DNA from: Rikenellaceae bacterium
GTDB taxonomy: Bacteria; Bacteroidota; Bacteroidia; Bacteroidales; Rikenellaceae
DNA: 64,000 bases
NCBI GenBank assembly: GCA_015059865.1
Contig: SUZP01000002.1
Span: 1-64,000 of the forward strand
Direction: 5' to 3'
The position numbers were made by a program, and so were the translations under genes. Of the stretch, positions 15,367 to 24,257 are shown one piece after another. Numbering within the stretch: the first letter of the stretch is position 1; every line of letters starts with the position of its first letter. The notes under the pieces are model-generated. The model did not search any database. It was not told where the DNA came from and worked only from the letters and a program-made list of their open reading frames with translations.

Positions 15367-16542
15367 TTAATTTTGCGTTTTGAACTCTGCATTTTGAATC
15401 CTGCAAAGTACTCTTTGCAACATCTCTTCCGAGGCACAAAGGCTTATGCGAACATATTGCATACCCTCATCTCCAAAGACACCGCCGGGTGTCAGGAATA
15501 TATGTTTCTCGTAGAGTAGGCGGTCGCAGAAGTCGTAGCAATTTTCCCCCTCAGGCACTCTACCCCACAGGAATAGTCCCGCCTGATTTGGGCGACACTC
15601 CACACCGAGAGCTCTCATTATCTCCAACCCCAATTTCTCGCGTGAGCGATATACTCTATTCTGCGCCTCGTACCACTCGTCGCCCAAGCCGAGAGCCGTA
15701 GCGGCAGCAAGCTGCAATGGCAGAAACATCCCCGAATCCATATTGCTCTTGAAACGCAGAATTTCATCAATTCGCTCCTTCGCACCGCCAATCATACCTA
15801 CGCGCCAACCCGCCATATTGTGACTTTTGCTCAATGAGTTTAGCTCGATTGCAACATCTTTCGCGCCATCGACCGACAGGAGCGAAATAGGGGTATCGTT
15901 GCGCAGGAAACAGTATGGATTATCATTCACAAGCAAGATGTTGTATTTGCGACACCAATCTACAATCTTCTGCAAATCCTCCTTCGATGCCACCGCGCCC
16001 GTAGGCATATGTGGGTAGTTCACTATCATCATCTTCACCCCCTCGGTCGGTAATTTTTCGAGGTCGGGCATATAGTTATTCTCCTCTCTTAGCGCATACT
16101 CTACAACTGCGCCTTCGGCAAGTCGCACCGCCGAGGCGTAGGTAGGATAGCCGGGATTTGGCACCAAAACCCTATCGCCCTTCGAGATGTAGGTCATTAC
16201 CGTATGCATAACGCCCTCCTTCGAGCCTATAAGTGGTAATATCTCGCTTTCGGGGCAGAGCTCCACGCCAAAGCGCGTTTTATACCATGCGGAGAGTGCG
16301 CCGCGCAGCTCCGCCGCACCGCGATACGATTGGTAGCCGTGGGTTGAGGGCTTGGCAGCCTCCGAGGCGAGTCGCTCCGTCACCGAAGGGTGCGGTGGCA
16401 GGTCGGGCGAGCCGACACCGAGCGAGAGTATATCTGCCCCTGCGCGGCGCATCTCCTCTATCTCGCGCAGCTTACGCGAGAAGTAGTATTCGCTGACCGA
16501 ACCTAATCGAGTCGCCAATTCGAAGTCGTATGCTGTTTTCAT
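15367..16542 (-). CDS. PLP-dependent aminotransferase of the aromatic operon
   Basis: A fold-type I class I/II aminotransferase of 391 residues. The PLP lysine lies in SLSKSHNMAGWRVG, and the NYPHMPTGA block and VNDNPYC match the family. Its position between pheA and tyrA implies transamination of phenylpyruvate and 4-hydroxyphenylpyruvate to Phe and Tyr; this is inferred from context. The start overlaps the pheA stop by 4 bp, indicating translational coupling. The last dozen codons (CRIQNAEFKTQN) are encoded by a 7-bp tandem repeat like those in nearby intergenic DNA. The natural C-terminus therefore seems to have been extended by repeat sequence. Confidence 0.9.
   Translation of the reverse strand: MKTAYDFELATRLGSVSEYYFSRKLREIEEMRRAGADILSLGVGSPDLPPHPSVTERLASEAAKPSTHGYQSYRGAAELRGALSAWYKTRFGVELCPESEILPLIGSKEGVMHTVMTYISKGDRVLVPNPGYPTYASAVRLAEGAVVEYALREENNYMPDLEKLPTEGVKMMIVNYPHMPTGAVASKEDLQKIVDWCRKYNILLVNDNPYCFLRNDTPISLLSVDGAKDVAIELNSLSKSHNMAGWRVGMIGGAKERIDEILRFKSNMDSGMFLPLQLAAATALGLGDEWYEAQNRVYRSREKLGLEIMRALGVECRPNQAGLFLWGRVPEGENCYDFCDRLLYEKHIFLTPGGVFGDEGMQYVRISLCASEEMLQRVLCRIQNAEFKTQN
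15371..15405. repeat. Heptad repeat inside the aminotransferase 3' end
   Basis: Five 7-bp units, TTTTGCG, TTTTGAA, CTCTGCA, TTTTGAA and TCCTGCA, encode the last residues of the aminotransferase. The same word family occurs in intergenic DNA at 36685-36719. Confidence 0.75.
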
Positions 16543-17375
16543 AAATCTTCTCCTTTCTGGTATATACCGTATATATGCACCTCAACATCGCGCATACGCA
16601 GTCGCTCTATTGCTTGCGAGAAGTTTTTGCCCTCCTCGAACTCCATATCGGTATGGAACAGATAGTGCCACGGCTCGGTAGGTATAGGATAAGACTGCAA
16701 CTTTGTCATATTGAGATTGAGCCCCTCGAAGCAACCGAGCGTCTCGTATAGCGAGCCTGAGGTGTTGTTGATTTTGAAGTAGAGAGAGGCTTTGCCACTA
16801 CCCTCACAAGGTGTAGGCTCCGAATTTGCGCGTTCACAGTAGTCGAGCCGTAGGAAGCGTGTGTAGTTGTCGCGCGTGGTATGGATGTCAGGTGCAATAA
16901 TGTCGAGGTCGAAGAGTTCGGCGGCCAACGAACTTGCTATCACAGCCTTTGTGCGTGAGCCACTCGCTTGTAGCTGCTCTGCGCTGAGAGCTGTATCGGC
17001 ACTCTCAATAAGCTGCCAGTGGTATTTATCGAGATAGTCAGTGCATTGCAAGAGAGCCATCTGATGCGACTCCACCTCGCGAATATCCTCTAATCGCACT
17101 CCGCGATTAACCATCAAATTCTGGCGAATACGCAGATAGGCCTCGCCTGTGATATGGACATTACAATTTTGCAATATATTATAATTTGGCAGTATCGAAC
17201 CTGCAATCGAATTTTCGATAGCCATAATGCCGTAATCTACTCTGCGTTGCTCGACGGCTTGTGCAACCTCTCGGAAGGTGTCGCAGGCGAGAATTTCGAC
17301 CTCACCACCCTCGATAGCTTCGGCTACAATATGGTGAAAACTACCTCGGTATCCTTGAATAGCTACTCTCTTCAT
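16539..17375 (-). CDS. pheA: Prephenate dehydratase
   Basis: It converts prephenate to phenylpyruvate, committing flux to phenylalanine. It has 278 residues. The dehydratase domain covers about 1-185, with the family TRF signature in DNYTRFLRL. The C-terminal ACT domain (about 193-275) has GSLYETLG in place of the usual GALx motif and QSYPIPTEPW in place of ESRP-type residues, consistent with a Phe-binding site of Bacteroidota type. It is the first structural gene after the leader attenuator, and its stop overlaps the next start. Confidence 0.95.
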   Translation of the reverse strand: MKRVAIQGYRGSFHHIVAEAIEGGEVEILACDTFREVAQAVEQRRVDYGIMAIENSIAGSILPNYNILQNCNVHITGEAYLRIRQNLMVNRGVRLEDIREVESHQMALLQCTDYLDKYHWQLIESADTALSAEQLQASGSRTKAVIASSLAAELFDLDIIAPDIHTTRDNYTRFLRLDYCERANSEPTPCEGSGKASLYFKINNTSGSLYETLGCFEGLNLNMTKLQSYPIPTEPWHYLFHTDMEFEEGKNFSQAIERLRMRDVEVHIYGIYQKGEDL

Positions 17376-17442
17376 AGTCTACAACTTCTATCTATTGTTA
17401 TAGATAGCAAAACATTTAAAAAGTTAATTCTCCATAATCAAT

Positions 17443-17472
17443 AAAAAACCGCTTCTTTTTGTAGAAGCGGCT
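17443..17472 (-). terminator. Attenuator terminator of the pheA operon
   Basis: On the minus strand, CCGCTTCT (17463-17470) pairs with AGAAGCGG (17449-17456) around a 6-base loop, followed by six T. It lies in front of pheA, so it controls read-through into the operon rather than ending it. CCGCTTCT can instead pair with an identical AGAAGCGG at 17507-17514, which overlaps the stop of the leader peptide. The two pairings exclude each other. Confidence 0.85.
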
Positions 17473-17512
17473 TAAATCACTATGTCTCACACATATACAT
17501 CGACTACCGCTT

Positions 17513-17569
17513 CTATTCGCACGAAAAGAAGTAAAAGTAAAAAAAGTAGTTCGAAGAGTGGTTCAACAT
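17513..17569 (-). CDS. Phe/Tyr leader peptide of the pheA operon
   Basis: An 18-codon ORF encodes MLNHSSNYFFYFYFFSCE, with eight consecutive aromatic residues (five Phe, three Tyr). It starts about 25 nt after the -7 box, so close to the expected transcript 5' end, and its TAG overlaps the antiterminator arm at 17507-17514. Composition and placement match leader peptides that sense charged tRNA. A ribosome stalled at the Phe/Tyr codons would leave the antiterminator arm free. One that reaches the stop would cover it and allow termination at 17443-17472. The peptide itself probably has no function. Confidence 0.85.
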   Translation of the reverse strand: MLNHSSNYFFYFYFFSCE

Positions 17570-17592
17570 ATATTTCTCAATCTTTGGTAATG

Positions 17593-17600
17593 CAAATATA
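17593..17600 (-). promoter_or_regulatory. Promoter of the pheA operon (TATATTTG)
   Basis: TATATTTG on the minus strand is a perfect TAnnTTTG -7 box. It lies 24 bp upstream of the leader-peptide ATG and 218 bp upstream of pheA. Confidence 0.75.
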
Positions 17601-17660
17601 GTAAAAAATCTGCATAATGTACCATTTGGCGCAATTTTCTTTCAAAAAAAGTACACTTTA

Positions 17661-18374
17661 CTACCCTATTATAAATATAGTGGGGCGTTTATTGATGTCG
17701 GGCACTCCCATTTTTCGCCACTCGGCAATGGTGGCGGTGCGGATATACTCTTCGCGCGAAGTTATATCGCAAGCGATACAAAGACGAGTGTTTGCTCCGC
17801 ACGAGGCGACAATCTGCTCTGCCAACTTGGTGTTGCGGTATGGTGCTTCGATAAAGAGTTGCGATTGATGCTCGGCAACGGCTCGGCTCTCCAAACGCTT
17901 AATTGCGCGAGTGCGCTCAGGCTCCTTTACGGGCAGATAGCCGTTGAAGGCGAAGGATTGACCACTCAATCCCGATGCCATCACTGCCATAATAATCGAA
18001 GAAGGACCAACCAACGGCACTACGCGGATACCTGCGCGGTGACACGCCTCGACAACGAGTTGTCCGGGGTCTGCAACGGCGGGAACGCCCGCTTCGGAGA
18101 TTACGCCTGCCGAGCGACCTGTCTTGATTTTTGCGACCATACGCTCCACATCGCGTGGCGAGGTGGTGTGTTCGCTCAACTCGTCAAACTCCAACTCGTC
18201 AATCTTACCCGACAGCCCCGCCTTCGACAAGAAGCGGCGTGCCGAACGGAGATTTTCCACTATAAAGTAGTCGAGCGAGGTTATAACATTACGATTTCCT
18301 TCGGGGGTTACATCGTAGGGCAATGTATCCTCCGAAATGGGACAAGGTATTAAATATAGTGTGCCTTTACTCAT
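17661..18374 (-). CDS. rsmI: RsmI-like SAM-dependent methyltransferase
   Basis: A tetrapyrrole-methylase-fold protein of 237 residues related to RsmI, which 2'-O-methylates C1402 of 16S rRNA. GTLYLIPCPI at the start, ISEAGVPAVADPG (the family GxPxxxDPG motif), VPLVGPSSIIMAVMASG and FNGYLP are visible. It is shorter than E. coli RsmI and lacks the C-terminal extension, as in many Bacteroidota homologues, so the exact substrate is less certain. The start overlaps the murF-alr stop by 8 bp; it is the last gene of its operon. Confidence 0.85.
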   Translation of the reverse strand: MSKGTLYLIPCPISEDTLPYDVTPEGNRNVITSLDYFIVENLRSARRFLSKAGLSGKIDELEFDELSEHTTSPRDVERMVAKIKTGRSAGVISEAGVPAVADPGQLVVEACHRAGIRVVPLVGPSSIIMAVMASGLSGQSFAFNGYLPVKEPERTRAIKRLESRAVAEHQSQLFIEAPYRNTKLAEQIVASCGANTRLCIACDITSREEYIRTATIAEWRKMGVPDINKRPTIFIIG

Positions 18375-20721
18375 TTATGTATATTCGCTTTACTCGTTTT
18401 GCCACCGAGGTAAGGACCTCATAAGGTATTGTGCCAAGCACAGCCGCCATATCGGCTGCGGTGTTGCCCTTCTCGGCAGAGAAAATATCGACAATATCGC
18501 CCTCCTCGACACCTTCGATGTCGGTAATATCTATCATACAACTATCCATACAGATATTACCAACTGTTTTAGCTCTCTTACCCGCTACAATCATCTCCCA
18601 AGCACCATTGCCGAGGTGGCGGTTCAAGCCATCGGCATAGCCTACGGGGATTGTAGCAATACGGCTCTCCTTTTCGATTTTGCCGTTGCGACCGTAGCCT
18701 ACGGTATCGCCCTTGTGGAGGGTGCGAATCTGCACTATGCGAGTGCGGAGAGTCGAAACGGGCTCCAACGCCTCGCCTGCGGTTGTCGAAAAACCGTAAA
18801 GACCAATTCCGAGTCGGCACATATCGAAACGAGCCTCCTCAAATCGCAACATCGCCTCCGATGCCGCTGCATGGCGCAGTGGGCGGTACGGCAACGACTC
18901 CATAATGGCGGAGCTGATATTGTCGAACTCCGCAATTTGCTCCTTCGAGAAGTTGTCTTGTGCGGTGTCGTCTGCCACGCAAAGATGGGTGAAAATCGAT
19001 GCTACACGCACACTCTTAGCGACCTGTGCAAGAGTTTTGCATAGCCCCTGAACATCTTTGTTCATAAAGCCGAGGCGGTGCATGCCGCTATCAATTTTCA
19101 GGTGTATCGGATAGTTTATCTCGCCGGCACGCTCCACCGCCTGTACAAACGAAGAGAGCGAACGGAACGAGTATATTTCAGGCTCCAACGAGTGGGCAAT
19201 CATCGTGTCGAAACTTGCATCATCGGCATTCAGCACCACGATAGGCATCGTAACACCACCCTCTCGCAACGCCACACCCTCATCGGCAAATGCCACCGCA
19301 AGATATGCCACGCCCTGCTTTTGCAACATCTGCGCAACCTCTGTTTCGCCTGCTCCGTAGCTCGAAGCCTTAACCATAGCCACAAGGCGTGTCGATGTAC
19401 CTATTTGCGAACGGAAATAGTTGATATTGCGAGCCATAGCCTGCAAATTAACCTCCAAAACGGTGGTGTGGCTATGCTGTTCCAAGCGGTGCGAAATGCG
19501 CTCCAAGCGGCTGGCACGATTACCCTTTATCAATACGGCACAGTTGGCGATATCCAACTTGGAGATATTTGATAAAAGCTCTTCGGTAGTGGCAAAGAAA
19601 AGAGCCTTCTCGCCAAACTCGCTACGCGCCTTCATCAACCCCTCGCCAATGCCTACAAAGGTATCTACACCAGCTTCACGCACCATATGCAAAACTTTTG
19701 CATAGATGTTTTCATCGCCACTTTGCAAGATGTCCGACAAGATAAGCACTGTTTTGCGCCCACCTGCTACCGAACGAAGATGGTCGAGCGCAATAGATAG
19801 CGAATTGAGGTCGGCACTGTACGAATCGTCAATAATAATCGAGTTGTCGATACCCTGCTTAACCTCCAAGCGCATTGCTACGGGTTGCAACTGCGTGAAG
19901 TCGGGCATCTCGTAGCCCATCTCGGCAAAGAATGCTGCGACAATCTCGGCGTTACGCTGAGAAGCCTTGTCGGTCATCGGTGGCACTTGTACCGTGGTGG
20001 CGGCATCGACAAGGTTGCGATTGTCAAATCGCTTCTCGACAACCTCCGCCAACGGAGCGTATGCCGAGTGGTAAATTATATCGGCTGCGGTCTGCGCCAA
20101 GAGAATTTTCTCGTCAATTTTCTCCTCCAACGATGAGAAACCCTGCTCGTGGGCATCGCCTATCGAGGTAAAAATCACCATATCGGGTTGAGCCATCTTG
20201 TAGAGTCGCTCCATCTCTCCCTTTTGCGATATTCCCGCCTCGATAATCGCCACATCGTACGAGTTGTCCAACATCAGGAGCGACAACGCTACGCCCAACT
20301 GCGAGTTGTAGCTGCGTGGCGAACGGAAAATCTTTGCATCGTGCGGTGCGCACTGCGCAATCCACTCCTTAACGGTGGTCTTGCCGTTTGAGCCCGTAAT
20401 ACCTACCAAAGTACCTTTGAATTGGTTGCGATGGTGTGCGGCCAGAGCCTGCAATGCCACCAACGAATTTTCGACCACAACCGCACCACACCCCTCTGCA
20501 AGGTCGATTTCGCGCTCCACCATATAGGATTTAACGCCGCGCTCTGCAACCTCCGCGATATGGTCGTGTGCATCGTGATTTACCCCCTGCATCGCCACAA
20601 AAAGGGTGTCGTGCGTCAGGGCATAGGAACGGCTGTCGGTAGCTACTGTTGCCACCTCCAAGTCGCACCCTATATGGCGACCTCCAACTATACGCGCAAT
20701 ATCTGAAAGGAGGTATCTCAT
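18367..20721 (-). CDS. Bifunctional MurF ligase / alanine racemase
   Basis: The N-terminal half is UDP-MurNAc-tripeptide:D-Ala-D-Ala ligase, adding D-Ala-D-Ala to the peptidoglycan precursor; ATP binds at GSNGKTT (about 110-116). From about residue 415 to the end it is an alanine racemase. The PLP lysine lies in MVKASSYGAG (about 450), followed by HLKIDSGMHRLGF and the C-terminal TVGYGRNG and CMDSCMIDIT blocks. The fusion makes D-alanine and uses its dipeptide in one polypeptide, and is characteristic of Bacteroidota. 784 residues. It sits 3 bp after mutS2 and overlaps rsmI, so it is part of a tight operon. Confidence 0.95.
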   Translation of the reverse strand: MRYLLSDIARIVGGRHIGCDLEVATVATDSRSYALTHDTLFVAMQGVNHDAHDHIAEVAERGVKSYMVEREIDLAEGCGAVVVENSLVALQALAAHHRNQFKGTLVGITGSNGKTTVKEWIAQCAPHDAKIFRSPRSYNSQLGVALSLLMLDNSYDVAIIEAGISQKGEMERLYKMAQPDMVIFTSIGDAHEQGFSSLEEKIDEKILLAQTAADIIYHSAYAPLAEVVEKRFDNRNLVDAATTVQVPPMTDKASQRNAEIVAAFFAEMGYEMPDFTQLQPVAMRLEVKQGIDNSIIIDDSYSADLNSLSIALDHLRSVAGGRKTVLILSDILQSGDENIYAKVLHMVREAGVDTFVGIGEGLMKARSEFGEKALFFATTEELLSNISKLDIANCAVLIKGNRASRLERISHRLEQHSHTTVLEVNLQAMARNINYFRSQIGTSTRLVAMVKASSYGAGETEVAQMLQKQGVAYLAVAFADEGVALREGGVTMPIVVLNADDASFDTMIAHSLEPEIYSFRSLSSFVQAVERAGEINYPIHLKIDSGMHRLGFMNKDVQGLCKTLAQVAKSVRVASIFTHLCVADDTAQDNFSKEQIAEFDNISSAIMESLPYRPLRHAAASEAMLRFEEARFDMCRLGIGLYGFSTTAGEALEPVSTLRTRIVQIRTLHKGDTVGYGRNGKIEKESRIATIPVGYADGLNRHLGNGAWEMIVAGKRAKTVGNICMDSCMIDITDIEGVEEGDIVDIFSAEKGNTAADMAAVLGTIPYEVLTSVAKRVKRIYINE

Positions 20722-20724
20722 TCT

Positions 20725-23220
20725 CTACTCCTTGAATGTTACTATTGTTATGCCTGAGCCACCTCTGTCGGGGTGGTCATCTACGGCACTCGCCACCTGT
20801 GGTAACGAGCGAAGATAACGACGCACCTCCTCTTTCAGCGCTCCCGTACCCTTGCCGTGCAGAATGGTCACACTGCTAACGCCCACCATAAGTGCGTCAT
20901 CAACCAAGGTCTGCACCCTCTCCAACGCCTCCATTACACGCTCACCGCGAATATCTATCGAGGAGGTGAAGTTGAGACGGCGTTGCGAAATATCTGCCGA
21001 TATAACTGTGCGTGGTGTTTCAGGGCGTGTTGCTCGCTTATACTCTGCCGAGGAGATAACCTCCAAACGAGCCGTTTCGACAGTTGTCAAAATTGCTCCG
21101 AATGCCACTTGCGCCTTTCGCCCTCGTATCTCCTTGATGACACCCACGCCATTCTGCCCCATAAGGCGCACCTTTGCTCCAACCTCCAATGGCAGAGCCT
21201 TTTTTGTAGGTTGTGCAACCTCTTGTTTAGGCTCGGCAGGGTTATTTTTGCGCTCCTCGCGCCTCTGCTGACGGCGGCGAAGTCGCTCCATTTCACGCTC
21301 TATACGCTCATTTGCCTCGGAGTTATCCGCCTCAATCTCCTCGCGGAACTCCTCGAACTCGCGGCGTAGCCATTTGGTCTGCTCCTTCTCGGCTTGCGCC
21401 TCGCGGATACCTTTGATTGTGTTCTCGATTTGGCGATTAGCCTCGGCAACCAACTCCTTGGCTTGTGCCTTCGCCTCGTGGATAATGCGGTTGCGCTCCT
21501 CGCGAATATTCGATAGTTTCTCGCTCAGCACCTGCTCCATCTCCTCGACCTTGCGGTCGGTTTGGCGTATGCGCTCACGCTTCTGCGCCCAATAGTGCTT
21601 GTCACGCGCAACCTCTCGCAACTGCTTTTCGAGGTCTATATGCTCCGAGCCCGCCTTCTCCTTTGCCGAGGCGATAATATCCTCGGAAAGACCAATCTTT
21701 CGTGCAATCTCAATGGCAAACGAACTACCCGGCTTGCCACACTCCAAGCGGAACAGCGGGCGAATATTCTGCACATCGAACATCATCGCTCCATTCGTTA
21801 CGCCTTCGTGATTTGAGGCGTAGTATTTTATGTTGGAGTAGTGGGTGGTGATAACACCATAGCAGCCACTCGCTACCAACTTTTCGAGTATCGCCTCGGC
21901 TATGGCTGCGCCAATCACAGGCTCTGTTCCCGAGCCGAACTCGTCAATCAAAACCATCGTCTTTGCATCGGCCCCTGCCACCATCGCCTTCATATTCAAG
22001 AGGTGCGATGAGTAGGTCGAGAGGTCGTTGTCGATGGATTGTTCATCTCCGATATTTATATATATCTTATTGAATATGGGCAGTTCACTCGCCTCCGATG
22101 CGGTAATCGGATAGCCGCATTGGAACATATACTGCAACAGACCTATTGTTTTGAGGCAGACCGACTTTCCGCCAGCATTTGGTCCCGAAATAACAAGTAT
22201 GCGCTTTGCACTGTCCAACTCGGCATCAAGCGGTATGATAACGCGCTTTTGGCGTTTGAGCGACTGCGACAAGAGAGGATGCTTTGCCGTATGTAGCACA
22301 AGTCGGCTATCCTCCGACATAATTGGTCGCCCTGCGCCATTCTCTATTGCCCAACGAGCCTTGGCGCGTACTGCATCGACCACCGCCATAAACTCCTCGG
22401 TGCGCTCTACATCTTTAATGTCGGCGCGTACCACATCTGTAAAGGCGGTCAATATGCGTACAATCTCCCTGCGCTCCTCGTACTCCAATTCGCGCAGCAT
22501 ATTGTTCAACTCCACAACCTCGGCAGGCTCGACATAGAAGGTCTTGCCCGTAGCCGACTCATCGTGGATAAAGCCGTTTAGCTTGCGCTTGTTCGATGCC
22601 GTAACGGGGATTACGGCTCGACCTTCGCGAATCGAAATCGAAGCATCGCTCTCGACTATACCACTCGACTTTGCCGACTGCAAAATCGCTTGCAGTCGCT
22701 TCGATACCTGCCCCTCGTGGCGGCGTATCTGTGCCCTGATTTGGCGCAACTCCTCCGATGCACCATCACGAACAACCCCCTTGTCGTCAATAATGCGGCG
22801 AATATCCGCAACGATATTCCACAACGCCTTGACAGGTTTTGCAAGTGCAGTAAGAGTGGGGTATTGCTCGGTGTTGCTCTTGTGTAGAAACTGCACAAAG
22901 TCACCAGCCGAAATCAACGCCTTACCCAACTGCACAACCTCTGCAACCTCCAAGAATGTGCCCTCGACCTTTGCCTTCTCGACAATCTCGGCGATGTCGT
23001 AAAATTCGTCAGTCGGAGCCTCTCGCTCGGAGAGGAGTATCTGTCGCATCTCCTCCGCGAGGGCGTGTCGGCGTTCAATCTCCTTATGAACAGCGGTAAA
23101 CTCCTCCTCGGCGAGCAAATTGCGAGCGTGCTGCATAGTGCACAATGCAACAACCTGCTCCCGAATGGTCGTAAAACCAATCTTCGCCTCGAAGTTATGG
23201 GGGTAAATTACCGTCTTCAC
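20725..23220 (-). CDS. mutS2: MutS2 family ATPase with Smr domain
   Basis: An 831-residue MutS2, which in other bacteria limits recombination and rescues collided ribosomes. The ATPase has Walker A GPNAGGKS (about 345), LSTYSSHL and the Walker B region VLIDEFGSGTEP. A long charged coiled coil follows (about 510-640), then a KOW-like segment and a C-terminal Smr nuclease domain (about 755-831) with DIRGERVMEAL and LHGKGTGALKEEV. The start codon is GTG at 23220, which matches the conserved N-terminus (YPHNFEAKIGF). Heptad repeats lie directly upstream. Confidence 0.93.
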   Translation of the reverse strand: MKTVIYPHNFEAKIGFTTIREQVVALCTMQHARNLLAEEEFTAVHKEIERRHALAEEMRQILLSEREAPTDEFYDIAEIVEKAKVEGTFLEVAEVVQLGKALISAGDFVQFLHKSNTEQYPTLTALAKPVKALWNIVADIRRIIDDKGVVRDGASEELRQIRAQIRRHEGQVSKRLQAILQSAKSSGIVESDASISIREGRAVIPVTASNKRKLNGFIHDESATGKTFYVEPAEVVELNNMLRELEYEERREIVRILTAFTDVVRADIKDVERTEEFMAVVDAVRAKARWAIENGAGRPIMSEDSRLVLHTAKHPLLSQSLKRQKRVIIPLDAELDSAKRILVISGPNAGGKSVCLKTIGLLQYMFQCGYPITASEASELPIFNKIYINIGDEQSIDNDLSTYSSHLLNMKAMVAGADAKTMVLIDEFGSGTEPVIGAAIAEAILEKLVASGCYGVITTHYSNIKYYASNHEGVTNGAMMFDVQNIRPLFRLECGKPGSSFAIEIARKIGLSEDIIASAKEKAGSEHIDLEKQLREVARDKHYWAQKRERIRQTDRKVEEMEQVLSEKLSNIREERNRIIHEAKAQAKELVAEANRQIENTIKGIREAQAEKEQTKWLRREFEEFREEIEADNSEANERIEREMERLRRRQQRREERKNNPAEPKQEVAQPTKKALPLEVGAKVRLMGQNGVGVIKEIRGRKAQVAFGAILTTVETARLEVISSAEYKRATRPETPRTVISADISQRRLNFTSSIDIRGERVMEALERVQTLVDDALMVGVSSVTILHGKGTGALKEEVRRYLRSLPQVASAVDDHPDRGGSGITIVTFKE

Positions 23221-23225
23221 GAATT

Positions 23226-23253
23226 AAAAATTAAAAATTGAGAATTAAGAATT
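23226..23253. repeat. Heptad repeat (AAAAATT/GAGAATT)n between mlaD-like gene and mutS2
   Basis: Four 7-bp units, AAAAATT, AAAAATT, GAGAATT and AAGAATT, fill the gap immediately before the GTG start of mutS2. This is the same word set as at 10894-10935. Confidence 0.8.
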
Positions 23254-23274
23254 ATTTAATATTCTTTCTAATCT

Positions 23275-24234
23275 CTACTTCTTTGCCTTCTTTTTTGCTT
23301 TGTCGGCAGCCTTTGCAGCCTTGTCTGCCTGCTTCTCCTCGTAGGTCTTCTTACCAAATACCGTTACATTGATGTAACGCTTCGGATTCTCCTTCAAGTC
23401 AGCCAATAATACCGACAAGTTCTGCGATGCCTGCGCCAACTCCTTGTACAACTTCTCGTCAGATACGAGGTTGCCGATAGAGCCGTTGCCGCTATTAATC
23501 TTCGCCAACAAGGTATTAACCTCTGCAATAGCCTGCGCCAACTTCGCGCCACTCTGCTGCTCGTTCAAGGCGTGAGTTACCGAGTTGATGTCGGTGATTA
23601 TGCTATCCAACTTCGCACCATTCTGGTTGAGTGTAGCGCAGAAACCATCGATATTGCCGATGATGTTCGACCTCTTCAAGTCAGCCATAACTGCGTTAAG
23701 ACTTGCAATGGTCTTTGTGAGATTTTTCGAGTTGTTGTCAATAAGACTATCCACGCCCGAAACGGTCTGGTTGAGGTTGTCGAGCAGAGCCGCTACACGA
23801 ACTTTAATATCGCCCAACTCATTTGCCAAGGTGTCAAACATATCAAGCGTTACACCTGTCTGAATAGAGTCACCATTTTTGAGATAGTCGGTAGCCTCGC
23901 CAAACTTAATCTCGATGGATTTACCACCCATCAAACCTGCGCTAAACATCAAAGCCTTCGAGTCGGTCGGGATATCGTAATCCTTACTTACCGAGAGATT
24001 TACATCCACACCCCCCCCTTGCTCCTTGTTCAACTTTACGCCCGTTACCTGACCAACTTTCACTCCGTTGATAACTACGGCTGCTGCATCCTGCAAACCA
24101 TTAACCTGCTCGTAGTGAGCCGTATAGTTGCGTGTACGCCCAAATACATCCAATCCACTCAAAAAGCGTATACCTGCCCAAGCCGATAGCAGTATCACAA
24201 CTGCATAAATTCCAATCTTTACCTCTTTTTTCAT
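23275..24234 (-). CDS. MCE/MlaD-family protein
   Basis: A 319-residue periplasmic substrate-binding protein of MCE (Mla-type) lipid transport. One N-terminal membrane anchor (about 7-25) is followed by the MCE domain (about 35-115), with VNGLQDAAAVVINGVKVGQV and GLMGGKSIEIKFG. The rest is a helical region with repeated LN and LL patterns, and the tail is Lys/Ala-rich. No permease or ATPase partner is adjacent. The codons for Gly73-75 form an uninterrupted G8 run (C8 at 24011-24018 on the plus strand), a possible frameshift hotspot. It lies between the amidase gene and mutS2. Confidence 0.88.
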   Translation of the reverse strand: MKKEVKIGIYAVVILLSAWAGIRFLSGLDVFGRTRNYTAHYEQVNGLQDAAAVVINGVKVGQVTGVKLNKEQGGGVDVNLSVSKDYDIPTDSKALMFSAGLMGGKSIEIKFGEATDYLKNGDSIQTGVTLDMFDTLANELGDIKVRVAALLDNLNQTVSGVDSLIDNNSKNLTKTIASLNAVMADLKRSNIIGNIDGFCATLNQNGAKLDSIITDINSVTHALNEQQSGAKLAQAIAEVNTLLAKINSGNGSIGNLVSDEKLYKELAQASQNLSVLLADLKENPKRYINVTVFGKKTYEEKQADKAAKAADKAKKKAKK

Positions 24235-24257
24235 CTTTCGATTATTTTTTATTCAGT

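Noticed and set aside
15362..15439. 26-residue N-terminal extension of prephenate dehydrogenase
   Set aside because: It overlaps heptad-repeat DNA and the aminotransferase 3' end. The Rossmann motif begins right after the ATG at 15361, as in the family.
17376..17660. tRNA genes in the longer gaps
   Set aside because: I looked for the TTCGANNCC T-loop with a matching acceptor stem in all gaps over 150 bp and found none; the GTTCGAAGAG at about 17549 is part of the leader region.
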